A stretch of 10,357 bases of DNA from Bryobacteraceae bacterium (GCA_030036985.1 JASHSD010000085.1:1-10357); one strand, 5' to 3'. Positions 1 to 7,011 are shown, counted from the stretch's first letter. The notes: generated by a model not told the origin, from the letters alone. Translations and numbers: made by a program.

Positions 1-953
1 CCGACGGACCTCGGCTCCATGATCTCGTATGTGGTCCGCTCCTTCAGAAAACCATCCTGATGGATGCCCGCTTCATGCGCGAAGGCGTTGCGTCCGACGA
101 TGGCCTTGTTCGGTTGCGGACCGAAGCTGATCATGGAACTCAGCAACTGGCTGGCTGGGAAAAGATACTCAGTGTGGATGCCCGTCTTAAAGGGATAACG
201 ATCGTGGCGCGTCTTCATCACCATCACGACTTCTTCGAGCGAGCAGTTGCCCGCGCGCTCGCCGATGCCGTTGATGGTGCATTCGATCTGCCGCGCGCCG
301 GCCTTCACCGCGGCCAGCGAATTGGCCACCGCAAGCCCCAGATCGTCGTGGCAATGCACGCTGACGATGGCGGTATCGCCGAGCGCGTTCACCACGCGGC
401 CGATGATTTCGGCGTATTCGTCGGGCGTGGAATAGCCGACCGTATCCGGGATGTTGACCGTGCGCGCGCCGCAGGCCACTACAGCGCGTGAGACCTGCTC
501 CAGATAATCGGGATCGGTGCGGGCGCCGTCTTCCGCCGAAAATTCGACGTCATCCACATAAGACCGCGCCAACTCGACCGCGGCGCAGGCATCGTCAAGA
601 ACCTGTTGGCGGGACTTCTTCAGCTTGTACTTCAGGTGAATATCGCTGGTGGCGAGGAAGGTGTGGATGCGCGGCCGTTTGGCTTTCGCGAGGGCCCCGG
701 CCGCACGCTCGACATCCATCCTGGTGCAGCGGGCGAGCGCCGCCACCTGCATCCAGGGAAATTCACGGCTCACCGCGTCTACGGCTTCGAAATCGCCTTC
801 GGAGGCGATCGGAAAACCGGCTTCGAGGATGTCCACCCCGAGTTCCACCAGTTTGCCCGCCATACGCAGCTTCTCGGGTACGGTCATGCTGCAGCCGGGA
901 GACTGTTCGCCGTCCCGGAGGGTCGTGTCGAAGATCCACACGCGGTTGTTCAT
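1..953 (-). CDS. leuA: 2-isopropylmalate synthase, N-terminal part (3' end outside window)
   Basis: LeuA condenses acetyl-CoA with 2-oxoisovalerate to give 2-isopropylmalate, the first committed step of leucine synthesis in the cytosol. The 317 residues present cover the catalytic TIM barrel. The start MNNRVWIFDTTLRDGEQSPG holds the HMGL-family signature, with Asp14 as a metal ligand. Further in are the metal-binding HCHDDLGLA motif, the active-site NGIGERAGN motif and the HEAGIHQDG motif that begins the linker region. Bacterial LeuA is about 510-520 residues, so the C-terminal leucine-binding regulatory domain lies off the left edge. The ATG at 951-953 gives the family's usual N-terminus; a GGAG (966-969) sits 12 bases upstream, a rather long spacing. 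The gene is divergent from a LysR-type regulator, which is its likely regulator. The signatures separate it well from citramalate or homocitrate synthase, though paralogues are not fully excluded. Confidence 0.96.
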   Translation of the reverse strand, partial: MNNRVWIFDTTLRDGEQSPGCSMTVPEKLRMAGKLVELGVDILEAGFPIASEGDFEAVDAVSREFPWMQVAALARCTRMDVERAAGALAKAKRPRIHTFLATSDIHLKYKLKKSRQQVLDDACAAVELARSYVDDVEFSAEDGARTDPDYLEQVSRAVVACGARTVNIPDTVGYSTPDEYAEIIGRVVNALGDTAIVSVHCHDDLGLAVANSLAAVKAGARQIECTINGIGERAGNCSLEEVVMVMKTRHDRYPFKTGIHTEYLFPASQLLSSMISFGPQPNKAIVGRNAFAHEAGIHQDGFLKERTTYEIMEPRSV

Positions 954-975
954 AGTTGGAAGGTACTCCAATGCC

Positions 976-1005
976 ATTATCCGCATGGTCAATTGAATAA
1001 AGCAA
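976..1005 (-). promoter_or_regulatory. Probable leuA promoter
   Basis: Reading the minus strand, TTGCTT (1000-1005) and GATAAT (976-981) are separated by 18 bases, and the leuA ATG lies 22 bases beyond the -10. The -10 matches the sigma-70 consensus at five of six positions, the -35 at three of six. The -35 lies in the centre of the 991-1017 dyad, so a protein bound there would meet RNA polymerase directly. Confidence 0.5.
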
Positions 1006-1017
1006 ATTTATTCGATT
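991..1017. promoter_or_regulatory. 27-bp inverted repeat, candidate LysR-type operator
   Basis: Two 11-base arms (AATTGAATAAA at 991-1001 and TTTATTCGATT at 1007-1017) match as inverted repeats at 10 of 11 positions around the 5-base centre GCAAA. It is AT-rich in a GC-rich setting and lies between divergent leuA and the LysR-family gene. LysR regulators commonly bind such dyads, autorepressing themselves and controlling the divergent neighbour. Binding here is inferred from position and symmetry only. Confidence 0.6.
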
Positions 1018-1039
1018 CGCCTTGGTCATTAGCAGGCGT

Positions 1040-1045
1040 TATAAT
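1040..1045 (+). promoter_or_regulatory. TATAAT -10 box just before the LysR-family gene
   Basis: A perfect TATAAT ends only six bases before the GTG at 1052, so transcription would be expected to begin at or within a base or two of the start codon, giving a leaderless mRNA. No good -35 is visible: TTCGCC at 1016-1021 (18-base spacing) matches three of six positions and touches the edge of the dyad. A weak -35 would fit an activator-dependent or autoregulated promoter. Confidence 0.45.
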
Positions 1046-1051
1046 GACGGC

Positions 1052-1924
1052 GTGGAACTGAGCACGCTGCGGGTCTTCATGACGATTGCGAGCGAGCGCA
1101 GTTTCTCGCGCGCGGCGGTGAAGCTTTCGCGCACGCAGCCCGCGGTTTCATTGGCGCTGCAGCGTCTGGAGAACGAACTGGGCGAGCAGTTGCTGGACCG
1201 GCTGGCGAAGGACGTGGTGCTGACCGACGCGGGCCGCACAGTGCTCGACTACGCGCGTCGATTCCAGAGCCTCGAATCCGAAATGCTGAATTCGATCACC
1301 GAACTGCGCGACCGCGCGGCGGGGCGGCTGGCGATCGGCGCGAACGAATCGACTACGCTTTATCTGCTGCGGCACATCGAGCGGTATCGGGGGCTGTATC
1401 CGCATGTGAAGGTGCAGGTGCGGCGCAGCTTTTCGAGCCGGATTCCGGATGAGATCGCCGACGGCAATCTGGAACTGGGAGTGATCAGCTATCGGCCGCG
1501 CGACGAGCGTCTGCTTGCGACCGTGATTTTCACCGATTCGCTGGCGTTTGTGGTGTCGCCGAAGCATCGGCTGGCGAAGCGGAAGCAGGCGCCGATTTCG
1601 GAGCTGGGCGAGGAGACTTTCATCGCGCATAACGTTCTCTCGCCGTATCGCGAGCTTGTGCTGCGCGGTTTTCGCGAGAACGGCGTGCCGCTGCATATGG
1701 ATATCGAGATGCCTACGGTGGAGACGATTCGGCGGATGGTGGAGGCGAATCAGGGCGTGGCGTTTCTGCCGCGGATGTGCGTGGAACAGGAGATCGCGGA
1801 GAAGCGGCTGGTGGCCGTGCGGGTCCCGGAGATTGAGGTGGAGCGGAAGATTTATCTGGTGCAGCCGGCGAAGCGGGCGGTGAGCTATGCGGCGGATGCG
1901 TTTTTGAAGCTGGTGATGGGGTGA
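1052..1924 (+). CDS. LysR-family transcriptional regulator
   Basis: A DNA-binding regulator of 290 residues, normal for the family. Residues 1-60 form the winged helix-turn-helix: MELSTLRVFMTIASERSF, then the recognition segment with SRTQPAVSLALQRLE and the wing LLDRLAKDVVLTDAGR. A linker helix follows, and from about residue 85 to the end a two-lobed periplasmic-binding-like effector domain (GRLAIGANES, then DGNLELGVIS and a VEANQGVAFLP segment). GTG at 1052 is chosen because it gives the canonical N-terminus; an in-frame TTG at 1022 would add ten residues but would place the TATAAT inside the gene. There is no Shine-Dalgarno sequence. Being divergent from leuA, with a dyad between, suggests control of leucine or branched-chain amino acid synthesis, but the effector cannot be read from sequence. 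Confidence 0.93.
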   Translation: MELSTLRVFMTIASERSFSRAAVKLSRTQPAVSLALQRLENELGEQLLDRLAKDVVLTDAGRTVLDYARRFQSLESEMLNSITELRDRAAGRLAIGANESTTLYLLRHIERYRGLYPHVKVQVRRSFSSRIPDEIADGNLELGVISYRPRDERLLATVIFTDSLAFVVSPKHRLAKRKQAPISELGEETFIAHNVLSPYRELVLRGFRENGVPLHMDIEMPTVETIRRMVEANQGVAFLPRMCVEQEIAEKRLVAVRVPEIEVERKIYLVQPAKRAVSYAADAFLKLVMG

Positions 1925-1979
1925 ATTATCCCGGTCTGCGCCCTCACCCCGGCCTAAGATAGGCAGTCACAAACGAAAC

Positions 1980-4900
1980 TCAGACATTCCTGACTTCCCA
2001 AGCGCGAGGGCCATCGTAGCTGAAACCAACGAAAAATTCCACCTGCCGATTTTCATCGCGACCCCGCGAGTGCCCTGACTTGCCGGGAACGAAGAAGGCT
2101 CGCACTCCCCCGCTCATTTCGACTAGGCCCGCCTCCGGGCCGGAAATCGAGATGATGACGCCTTTCATTTTTAGGAGACGGCTCGCCCCTCCCCAAAAAT
2201 CACGATCGGTACTCCATTCGCCCAACTCCGTGTAGTGTACAAGGTGCCCCAGTCCTTTGCCGGGGCCAATCCATTCAAAGGATCCTGTTCGGTTGGGTCG
2301 GAGGCGCGCCCGTCTCCTACACTCTTCGAGACTATCCTTGAGGCCGTCCAGGGCAAGCACATAGCCATCCATCACCTTTAGAGCGTATAGAATATAGAGA
2401 TAATATACCGGGTCGATTTCCGGGCTGTTTACCCTCCAATACGAGATCCTCTCGATTACCTGATCGAGCAGAACAGGTGGCTGGGATCGGCGGACCGCTT
2501 GCATCCACAGTCTCAAATTTCTTCTATCGTTCGGTTCCTCTAAAAGGTTTTGGTCTAGAAGTTCGACAATTCGGGCGGTTTCGCGAGCGTCGAGTTGGTC
2601 CCATCGCCTGTTCTTGCGGACCACGTAAGCTTGGACCAGTTGCCTGCGGATCGGAGGTCGGTAGACGTCGGGTCGTGCTAGAAGATTGTTCCATCCCTGG
2701 AGGACGACGTCGAAGTTTCCATATAATGCATCCATCTGAACGCGGCATCGTTCCACATGGACGCTTGGTCGTTCACCTTCGCGCAAGCGGGCCGCCTGGT
2801 CGAGCAGGTCTTCGGCGAGATCGAGGCTCTCCCGCAGGGACGCATTAACCATTGGGCTAATTAGGATCTGTTGAGCTGATTGCGCACTGACGGCACGCTT
2901 GGCATACTCGAGAAGCCGAAGCAGCATTTGGATGTGACTTATGTATCCGTGCTCGTCGTTCGGTTCCTTGGTTCGCGCAACCGAGAATTGGTCGGCTGCT
3001 TCTCGAGCGAGGGCTAAGGCAGTTTCTAGCGCTTCTCTCGAAGCCATCGCGCTCTGCATTGAATCGTACAGTTGGGCCCTTAGCGCCATCCCTTTCATGT
3101 GATAGAGAACGTCGTCCTCAGGACTAAGAGCGATAGCTTGGTCGAGCGCCGAAAGGGCATTCTGTATATCCCTCATCTGCACGGAATAGAACCGGCCTAG
3201 GTGGCCCCAGAAGTGGGCTTCATTGGGAAAAAGGTCCGTTAGCTGTTTTAGGACGGTCAGTCGGCCCTCAACTGATGGGATATCCTTGATCATTTGTGAA
3301 AAATGGCCAGCATTGCTGTCGTCTGGGGTCTCCCGGCCCAAGGGATCCCGGTCGTCCCTAAGAACAAAGCATCTAGAAGCGAGTTCGACCATATCGGCGC
3401 TCGGAACCGGAGCTGATCCCCTGCAAAAGTCGGCGAATCGGTGCGCCCATGTAGAAAGATTGTGTTTCCAAAGACGCTTGTCTTGCGATCCGGGTGCTAA
3501 TACTTGACGGATTATTTCAGTGGCAATCAGGTCATGAGCGGGCCGCCAGGCGTCGCCTCGGGTGCGGCGGAGAAGATCTCTAATGTATGTGGGTAGCACC
3601 TTCTCTAGCTCAACCTTGCGCGATCCGGGTATGCCCAAAAACTCCCCGAAAGACTGTGAGGGCACGCCTTGTTGCCCATAGTGGTAGCCGATAGCAAGGA
3701 ACACAATAATAGTTGCCTGCTCAGTTGTTGTTTTAGCTAGCCGTGCGCCGACGTATTGTGTGAGCCCCTCAAACTGATCTTCGAAGGTCTCCAGACCAAA
3801 GTAGAATGCTGTGCGTTCCTCGGACGTCCCGGTCGAGGCCATCCCAAGCAATCGGGATCGCTTTTGCGGTCGGATGTCTGCTAGTCTATGAGCAAAACGC
3901 GCAGATTCGACCGCAGAGAGCTGTGAGTCGATGAAGAACGAGCGCTCACGCTCCTCAACTCTTGAAAACCGTCTCAAGACTTGCACGAAGACGACGGATA
4001 CTTGGCGTGCCCGAAGAATAGAGTAGAGATCTTCCGCTTGCTTCTCTTGGACGTCCGCGCCTTCTATCAGCAGCAGGATCGGAAGGCCGGTAAGCTTGTA
4101 GATCAACTCCAGGCGGGGTGCGGTCTCGACGGGAACACATTGCTTGAGCGCAGCGGTCGGGAAATCCAGATGCAAATTCCATGCGACTCTCCGCGCCACT
4201 GTCGTCCCGCCGGCGCCCGGCGCATGATAGACGTTGATTCTGGTCGTGCCCTTTGAGCGTTTCTCTTCGCCCCCTCCGAGATCCTGAACGACGGTTTTCA
4301 TGACCCTGTCCGTCTTTTCCCGGTCGACATCGCAGTGGAGGCCTAATTCAAACCACGTGATTGTCTTGCCTTTGGAGAATGCAACGCAGGTCTCCCTGTC
4401 CTCATCGGCGACGGTGCCAGCGGAGACGCCGATTATTTCCAGTTCTTCCTCCAAGTAGCGTTGGTCTTCGCGACTCAAGGTGACGCGGGTGCCGCTCTTC
4501 GTTGGCATTTGCACGTAGTCGACGCCGGCTGCGTTCTCATCGGCGAAAAGGGAGAGCAAACCCTCAGCGAAGTGGTTTGGGTCGATCTGGACCAACTCCG
4601 CGCCAAACCGGTCCGCCAATCGATTAAGGTGGCTGGCTTCTGGGTGCGCTACTGTGAAGTCCACCGCCTCTCCAAAGAGATCGAGTGCCGCTGCGAAGAT
4701 CGTATCAATGTAATCTTCCGAATTCCACACAGAGATAATTGACACGGGCATGGAGGCGCGACTTTTCGCCAACGACCTCAGCTGTTCGACCGCATCCAGG
4801 CCGTACTTTTTCTTCCATGCTGCCCAGCCTGCGTCAGCGAGGGTCCCGACGCGACTTGATATCCCCCGCACATAGTACCAGTAGCAGGAACCTTCGACCC

Positions 4901-5666
4901 TGACAACTGGGCGGTCTCCGAGAACGATTTCTCGTAGAGACCTCTTCTGCCGCAGGATCGGCTGGACGGCTAACGCGAAACCCGAATCGACGCTGTTCGG
5001 ATCAAAGTCGAACACGAAGTTCCAAGGTGCGTCCGCAAGCCCGGCAAGGCGAGAGCCGTTGTCTGAGGAGAGCGGGCCGACCAACAGGACATAGACTCGA
5101 TTCGGTTCGAACGAATGTGTCTTGGTTAGAAGTCTGTCCCACGGAGTAATAGGGGATGATGGTATCTCTATCGGCCTTTGGACCTCGCCTGCACACCATC
5201 GCCGGATTACGTCTTGTTCATCAGGCCGTGCCTCGTCATTCTGTGATCCCCGACGCCAGTAGATTACGTAGCGGCGAAGTTTCTTGCCAACATCGTCGAT
5301 CGCCTGAAATGGTCCTCTTCGTTCGGTGGGAATAACGAGAACGCCGAAAATCTTTTCCTCATGCTGTACTGGAACATAGAGGAAAGTTGGGATCGGGAAT
5401 ACCTTGGATTTGACCGCGTTCTGGTACTCGTTGTCGTCTATGCTCTTGGACAACCCGACAAGATCCTTAGAGCCGTCTGCGTGCGCCTTCACCCCAAGTA
5501 CGATATGCGCAGCGCCAGTACGGGGGGTATTGGCCAGGGAGATAATGTCCTTTATAAGTGCTCCGCGGCCCTCGGCTTCGCTTAGGTCATACGGATCACG
5601 CTTGAAATCGACGCTGGGACCTTCAGTTTGTTTGAGAAGCTCGGCAAAGGTTTCGGCTATCGTCAT
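1980..5666 (-). CDS. SAMD9-like giant protein: AlbA_2/Schlafen - STAND-like P-loop NTPase - TPR - OB fold
   Basis: Protein of about 1228 residues, numbered from the ATG at 5664-5666. Residues 6-165: AlbA_2 (Schlafen-type) nucleic-acid domain, with TEGPSVDFKR, KDIISLANTPR and HIVLGVK; acidic Glu15, Asp20 and Asp64 could form a nuclease site. Residues about 176-420: mixed fold around PWNFVFDFDP, possibly SIR2-like, unassigned. Residues about 470-740: P-loop NTPase with Walker A HAPGAGGTTVAR (Gly484-Thr489) and a Walker B-like LPILLLIEGAD. Residues about 800-1090: helical TPR-like repeats (DIQNALSALDQAIALSPEDD). Residues 1164-1228: OB fold (KGVIISIS, AFFVPGKSG, FFVGFSYDGPRA). This order matches SAMD9/SAMD9L, and the P-loop region recalls human SAMD9 (AGSGGTTLA, from memory). 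Likely role: soluble sensor-effector in antiviral or abortive immunity (inference). An upstream in-frame ATG at 5732 would add 22 residues outside any domain; neither start has a clear ribosome site. Base composition is more AT-rich than its neighbours, suggesting transfer. Confidence 0.88.
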   Translation of the reverse strand: MTIAETFAELLKQTEGPSVDFKRDPYDLSEAEGRGALIKDIISLANTPRTGAAHIVLGVKAHADGSKDLVGLSKSIDDNEYQNAVKSKVFPIPTFLYVPVQHEEKIFGVLVIPTERRGPFQAIDDVGKKLRRYVIYWRRGSQNDEARPDEQDVIRRWCAGEVQRPIEIPSSPITPWDRLLTKTHSFEPNRVYVLLVGPLSSDNGSRLAGLADAPWNFVFDFDPNSVDSGFALAVQPILRQKRSLREIVLGDRPVVRVEGSCYWYYVRGISSRVGTLADAGWAAWKKKYGLDAVEQLRSLAKSRASMPVSIISVWNSEDYIDTIFAAALDLFGEAVDFTVAHPEASHLNRLADRFGAELVQIDPNHFAEGLLSLFADENAAGVDYVQMPTKSGTRVTLSREDQRYLEEELEIIGVSAGTVADEDRETCVAFSKGKTITWFELGLHCDVDREKTDRVMKTVVQDLGGGEEKRSKGTTRINVYHAPGAGGTTVARRVAWNLHLDFPTAALKQCVPVETAPRLELIYKLTGLPILLLIEGADVQEKQAEDLYSILRARQVSVVFVQVLRRFSRVEERERSFFIDSQLSAVESARFAHRLADIRPQKRSRLLGMASTGTSEERTAFYFGLETFEDQFEGLTQYVGARLAKTTTEQATIIVFLAIGYHYGQQGVPSQSFGEFLGIPGSRKVELEKVLPTYIRDLLRRTRGDAWRPAHDLIATEIIRQVLAPGSQDKRLWKHNLSTWAHRFADFCRGSAPVPSADMVELASRCFVLRDDRDPLGRETPDDSNAGHFSQMIKDIPSVEGRLTVLKQLTDLFPNEAHFWGHLGRFYSVQMRDIQNALSALDQAIALSPEDDVLYHMKGMALRAQLYDSMQSAMASREALETALALAREAADQFSVARTKEPNDEHGYISHIQMLLRLLEYAKRAVSAQSAQQILISPMVNASLRESLDLAEDLLDQAARLREGERPSVHVERCRVQMDALYGNFDVVLQGWNNLLARPDVYRPPIRRQLVQAYVVRKNRRWDQLDARETARIVELLDQNLLEEPNDRRNLRLWMQAVRRSQPPVLLDQVIERISYWRVNSPEIDPVYYLYILYALKVMDGYVLALDGLKDSLEECRRRARLRPNRTGSFEWIGPGKGLGHLVHYTELGEWSTDRDFWGGASRLLKMKGVIISISGPEAGLVEMSGGVRAFFVPGKSGHSRGRDENRQVEFFVGFSYDGPRAWEVRNV

Positions 5667-5732
5667 GGGGCTGTCTGGTCTACTGCCAAAGCTGATATTA
5701 CGACAGAAACATCGCTCGGCGCGCGAGTCCAT

Positions 5733-6002
5733 TTGGTGCGTGAGAACTTCTTTTTTGGGATGTCATCCTCGGCTCGCGCCGGTGAACTCTGCTGGAGCCG
5801 TTGCCAAGGGCCGGTCCGAGGTAGGTCGGTCGGGCGATTCTACGGTTGTAGCGGAATCCGGGATTTGGTCGGAAATTACGGCCCGCTGAGGATCGGGACG
5901 GCCGGCAAGCTCTCGCATACGCAGCAAGTCTCGTGCAGGGGCGGCTTCGGGAAGCTGAGTAACACCCTTTCGCAGGCGCTAAAATATGGGTGAGGTTTCC
6001 GA
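5733..6002. other. Intergenic region between the divergent SAMD9-like and DUF433 genes
   Basis: About 270 bases with no coding sequence I can support. Reading rightwards, TAAAAT at 5980-5985 could be the -10 of the DUF433 gene, and GAGG at 5992-5995 is its ribosome site. A loose hairpin (CGGCTC 5769-5774 with GAGCCG 5795-5800, 20-base loop) is visible but unremarkable. No convincing promoter for the leftward SAMD9-like gene could be picked out. No attachment site, tRNA or transposon end was seen. Confidence 0.5.
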
Positions 6003-6227
6003 ATGCCCGCCACCATCGACGTGATTCACAGCGATCCGGATATCCTCGGTGGCACGCCCGTGTTTGTCGGGACGCGAGTGCCTTTCCGAAACTTCATCGA
6101 CTACTTGGAGGGTGGCTACAGCCTCGACGAATTCCTCGATTCGTTTCCCTCCGTGTCGCGGGATCAGGCGGTCGCGGCGTTGGAAGCGGCGCATGAAGCT
6201 CTGAGCCGGCATGCGCATTCCGATTGA
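6003..6227 (+). CDS. DUF433 (VapB-type) antitoxin, intact
   Basis: A 74-residue DUF433 protein, full length for the family. It has the typical sequence DPDILGGTPVFVGTRVP at residues 11-27, then a YLEGGYSLDEFLDSFPSVSR segment and the C-terminal helix QAVAALEAAHEAL. DUF433 proteins are small helix-turn-helix-like antitoxins encoded just before DUF5615 PIN-like toxins; the antitoxin blocks the nuclease and represses the operon. The start is fixed by GAGG at 5992-5995, seven bases before the ATG. The next reading frame opens at 6211, inside this gene, with the first residues of a DUF5615 toxin, the usual overlapping arrangement. That toxin is lost after about ten codons, so this is an orphan antitoxin unless it acts on a toxin encoded elsewhere. 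Confidence 0.9.
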   Translation: MPATIDVIHSDPDILGGTPVFVGTRVPFRNFIDYLEGGYSLDEFLDSFPSVSRDQAVAALEAAHEALSRHAHSD

Positions 6228-6318
6228 CGAGCAACTGCCGGTTTTCGATATTCGCGCTCGACGCCATCAGCAAATCCGCTGGCTTTCCGGGCATGCGAAT
6301 CAATGCTATTCTGGCCAC
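6211..6318 (+). pseudogene. Remnant of a DUF5615 PIN-like toxin (first antitoxin's partner)
   Basis: The ATG at 6211 overlaps the end of the upstream DUF433 gene by 17 bases and begins MRIPIDEQLP, the usual opening of a DUF5615 toxin, where the Asp is the first acidic residue of the PIN-like site. Family resemblance stops there; the following residues do not match the domain, and the frame runs on without a stop into the second DUF433 gene. At least the last 90% of the toxin is missing, presumably by a deletion between the two tandem modules. It cannot encode an active nuclease. Confidence 0.65.
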
Positions 6319-6545
6319 GTGCATCAGTTCAGCCGGATAACCACGAATCCCGGGGTCATGGGCGGCAAGCCGTGTATCCGCGGCATGCGTGTGCGGTCGG
6401 CATGATTGTGGAGGCGCTCGCGGCCGGAAGGTCCGTCGATGATTTATTGCGCGATTTTCCGTATCTTGAAGGTCAGGACATCCGGGAGGCCCTCGCATAC
6501 GCCGCGAATCTCGCGCAAGGCCGGGAATTTCCTCTCGCGAGTTGA
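6319..6545 (+). pseudogene. Second DUF433 antitoxin, frameshifted
   Basis: From the GTG at 6319 the reading is MHQFSRITT, then NPGVMGGKPCIRGMRV, a textbook DUF433 beginning. The frame then closes at the TGA at 6403-6405. The rest of the domain continues in another frame from 6396: VGMIVEALAAGRSVDDLLRD followed by FPYLEGQDIREALAYAANLA, ending at 6545. Restoring one base near 6393-6396 would give an ordinary 75-residue DUF433 protein. I saw no slippery heptamer that would suggest programmed frameshifting, so this is a pseudogene or a sequencing error. TATTCT at 6307-6312, six bases before the GTG, may be a remnant -10. The stop TGA shares its A with the ATG of the next toxin gene (TGATG), showing the original coupling. 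It is more GGKPCIRG-like than the first antitoxin, so the pair is not a recent duplication. Confidence 0.8.
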
Positions 6546-6918
6546 TGCGTCTTTTGGTCGATACGAACCTCACTCCGCGGTGGGTTGAGGATTTCTGCGC
6601 GGCCGGCCACGACGCGGTGTCCATTGGTCTCTGATTGGGATTCCGGGAGCGCCCGACGCGGAGATCTGCGCTTTCGCACGGGAACACGGATACGTCGTTC
6701 TCACGAACGATCTTGATTTCCCTCAGATTCTCGCGCACACGAGGGCGGGCGGACCGAGTGTCGTTCTTCTTCGGGGTGAACCGTTGACGCCGGAAGCGCG
6801 AGGTTTGGCGCTGCGGGATTGCGCCTCCGAGTTGGAGCGGGCAGCGATCGTAAGTTTGGATTGGTCCGGTGTGCCCCGCGCAAGGGTCCTGCCTCTCGGT
6901 ACTCGACAAAGCACGTGA
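6545..6918 (+). pseudogene. DUF5615 PIN-like (VapC-type) toxin, frameshifted
   Basis: DUF5615 proteins are PIN-fold ribonucleases that act as toxins beside DUF433 antitoxins. The ATG at 6545 overlaps the upstream stop by one base. Reading starts MRLLVDTNLTPRWVEDF, then CAAGHDAVSIGL, and hits TGA at 6632-6634. The domain resumes in another frame at 6625 (WSLIGIPGAPDAEICAFARE, HGYVVLTNDLDFPQILAHTR, then AGGPSVVLLRG) and ends at the TGA at 6916-6918. The acidic residues of the PIN-like site (Asp6, the DAE pair, TNDLD) all survive across the two frames. One missing base, or two extra bases, near 6615-6625 accounts for the break. Repaired length would be about 124 residues, normal for the family. 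No slippery site is visible. Inactive unless the indel is a sequencing error. Confidence 0.82.
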
Positions 6919-7011
6919 CCGCTGCTCAGGCAAGCAACGCGTCCGGCGGGCTTCCCGATTCAATACCGATGGTGATGCCGCTGGGTTTGCGCCCCTGCGA
7001 TTCGATTCCTT

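Noticed and set aside
954..1051. Leucine leader peptide and attenuator for leuA
   Set aside because: The predicted leader from the -10 to the ATG is too short for a Leu-rich peptide plus terminator hairpins, and no such structure is seen.
5667..5732. The 22-residue N-terminal extension of the giant protein from the ATG at 5732
   Set aside because: The residues precede the AlbA_2 domain, show no signal peptide or helix pattern, and neither start has a ribosome site. The shorter start fits family N-termini, but the choice is not certain.
5404..5993. Overlapping plus-strand open frames upstream of the DUF433 gene
   Set aside because: They overlap the AlbA_2-coding 5' end of the giant gene, show no recognisable domain, and lack ribosome sites.
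1980..6002. Transposon or integrative element carrying the giant gene
   Set aside because: I found no transposase, integrase, tRNA, direct repeats or terminal inverted repeats around it. Foreign origin rests on composition only.
6390..6635. Programmed ribosomal frameshifting in the second antitoxin and toxin
   Set aside because: Neither break has a slippery X-XXY-YYZ heptamer or a clear downstream structure, and two unrelated sites in 250 bases are better explained by decay or sequencing error.
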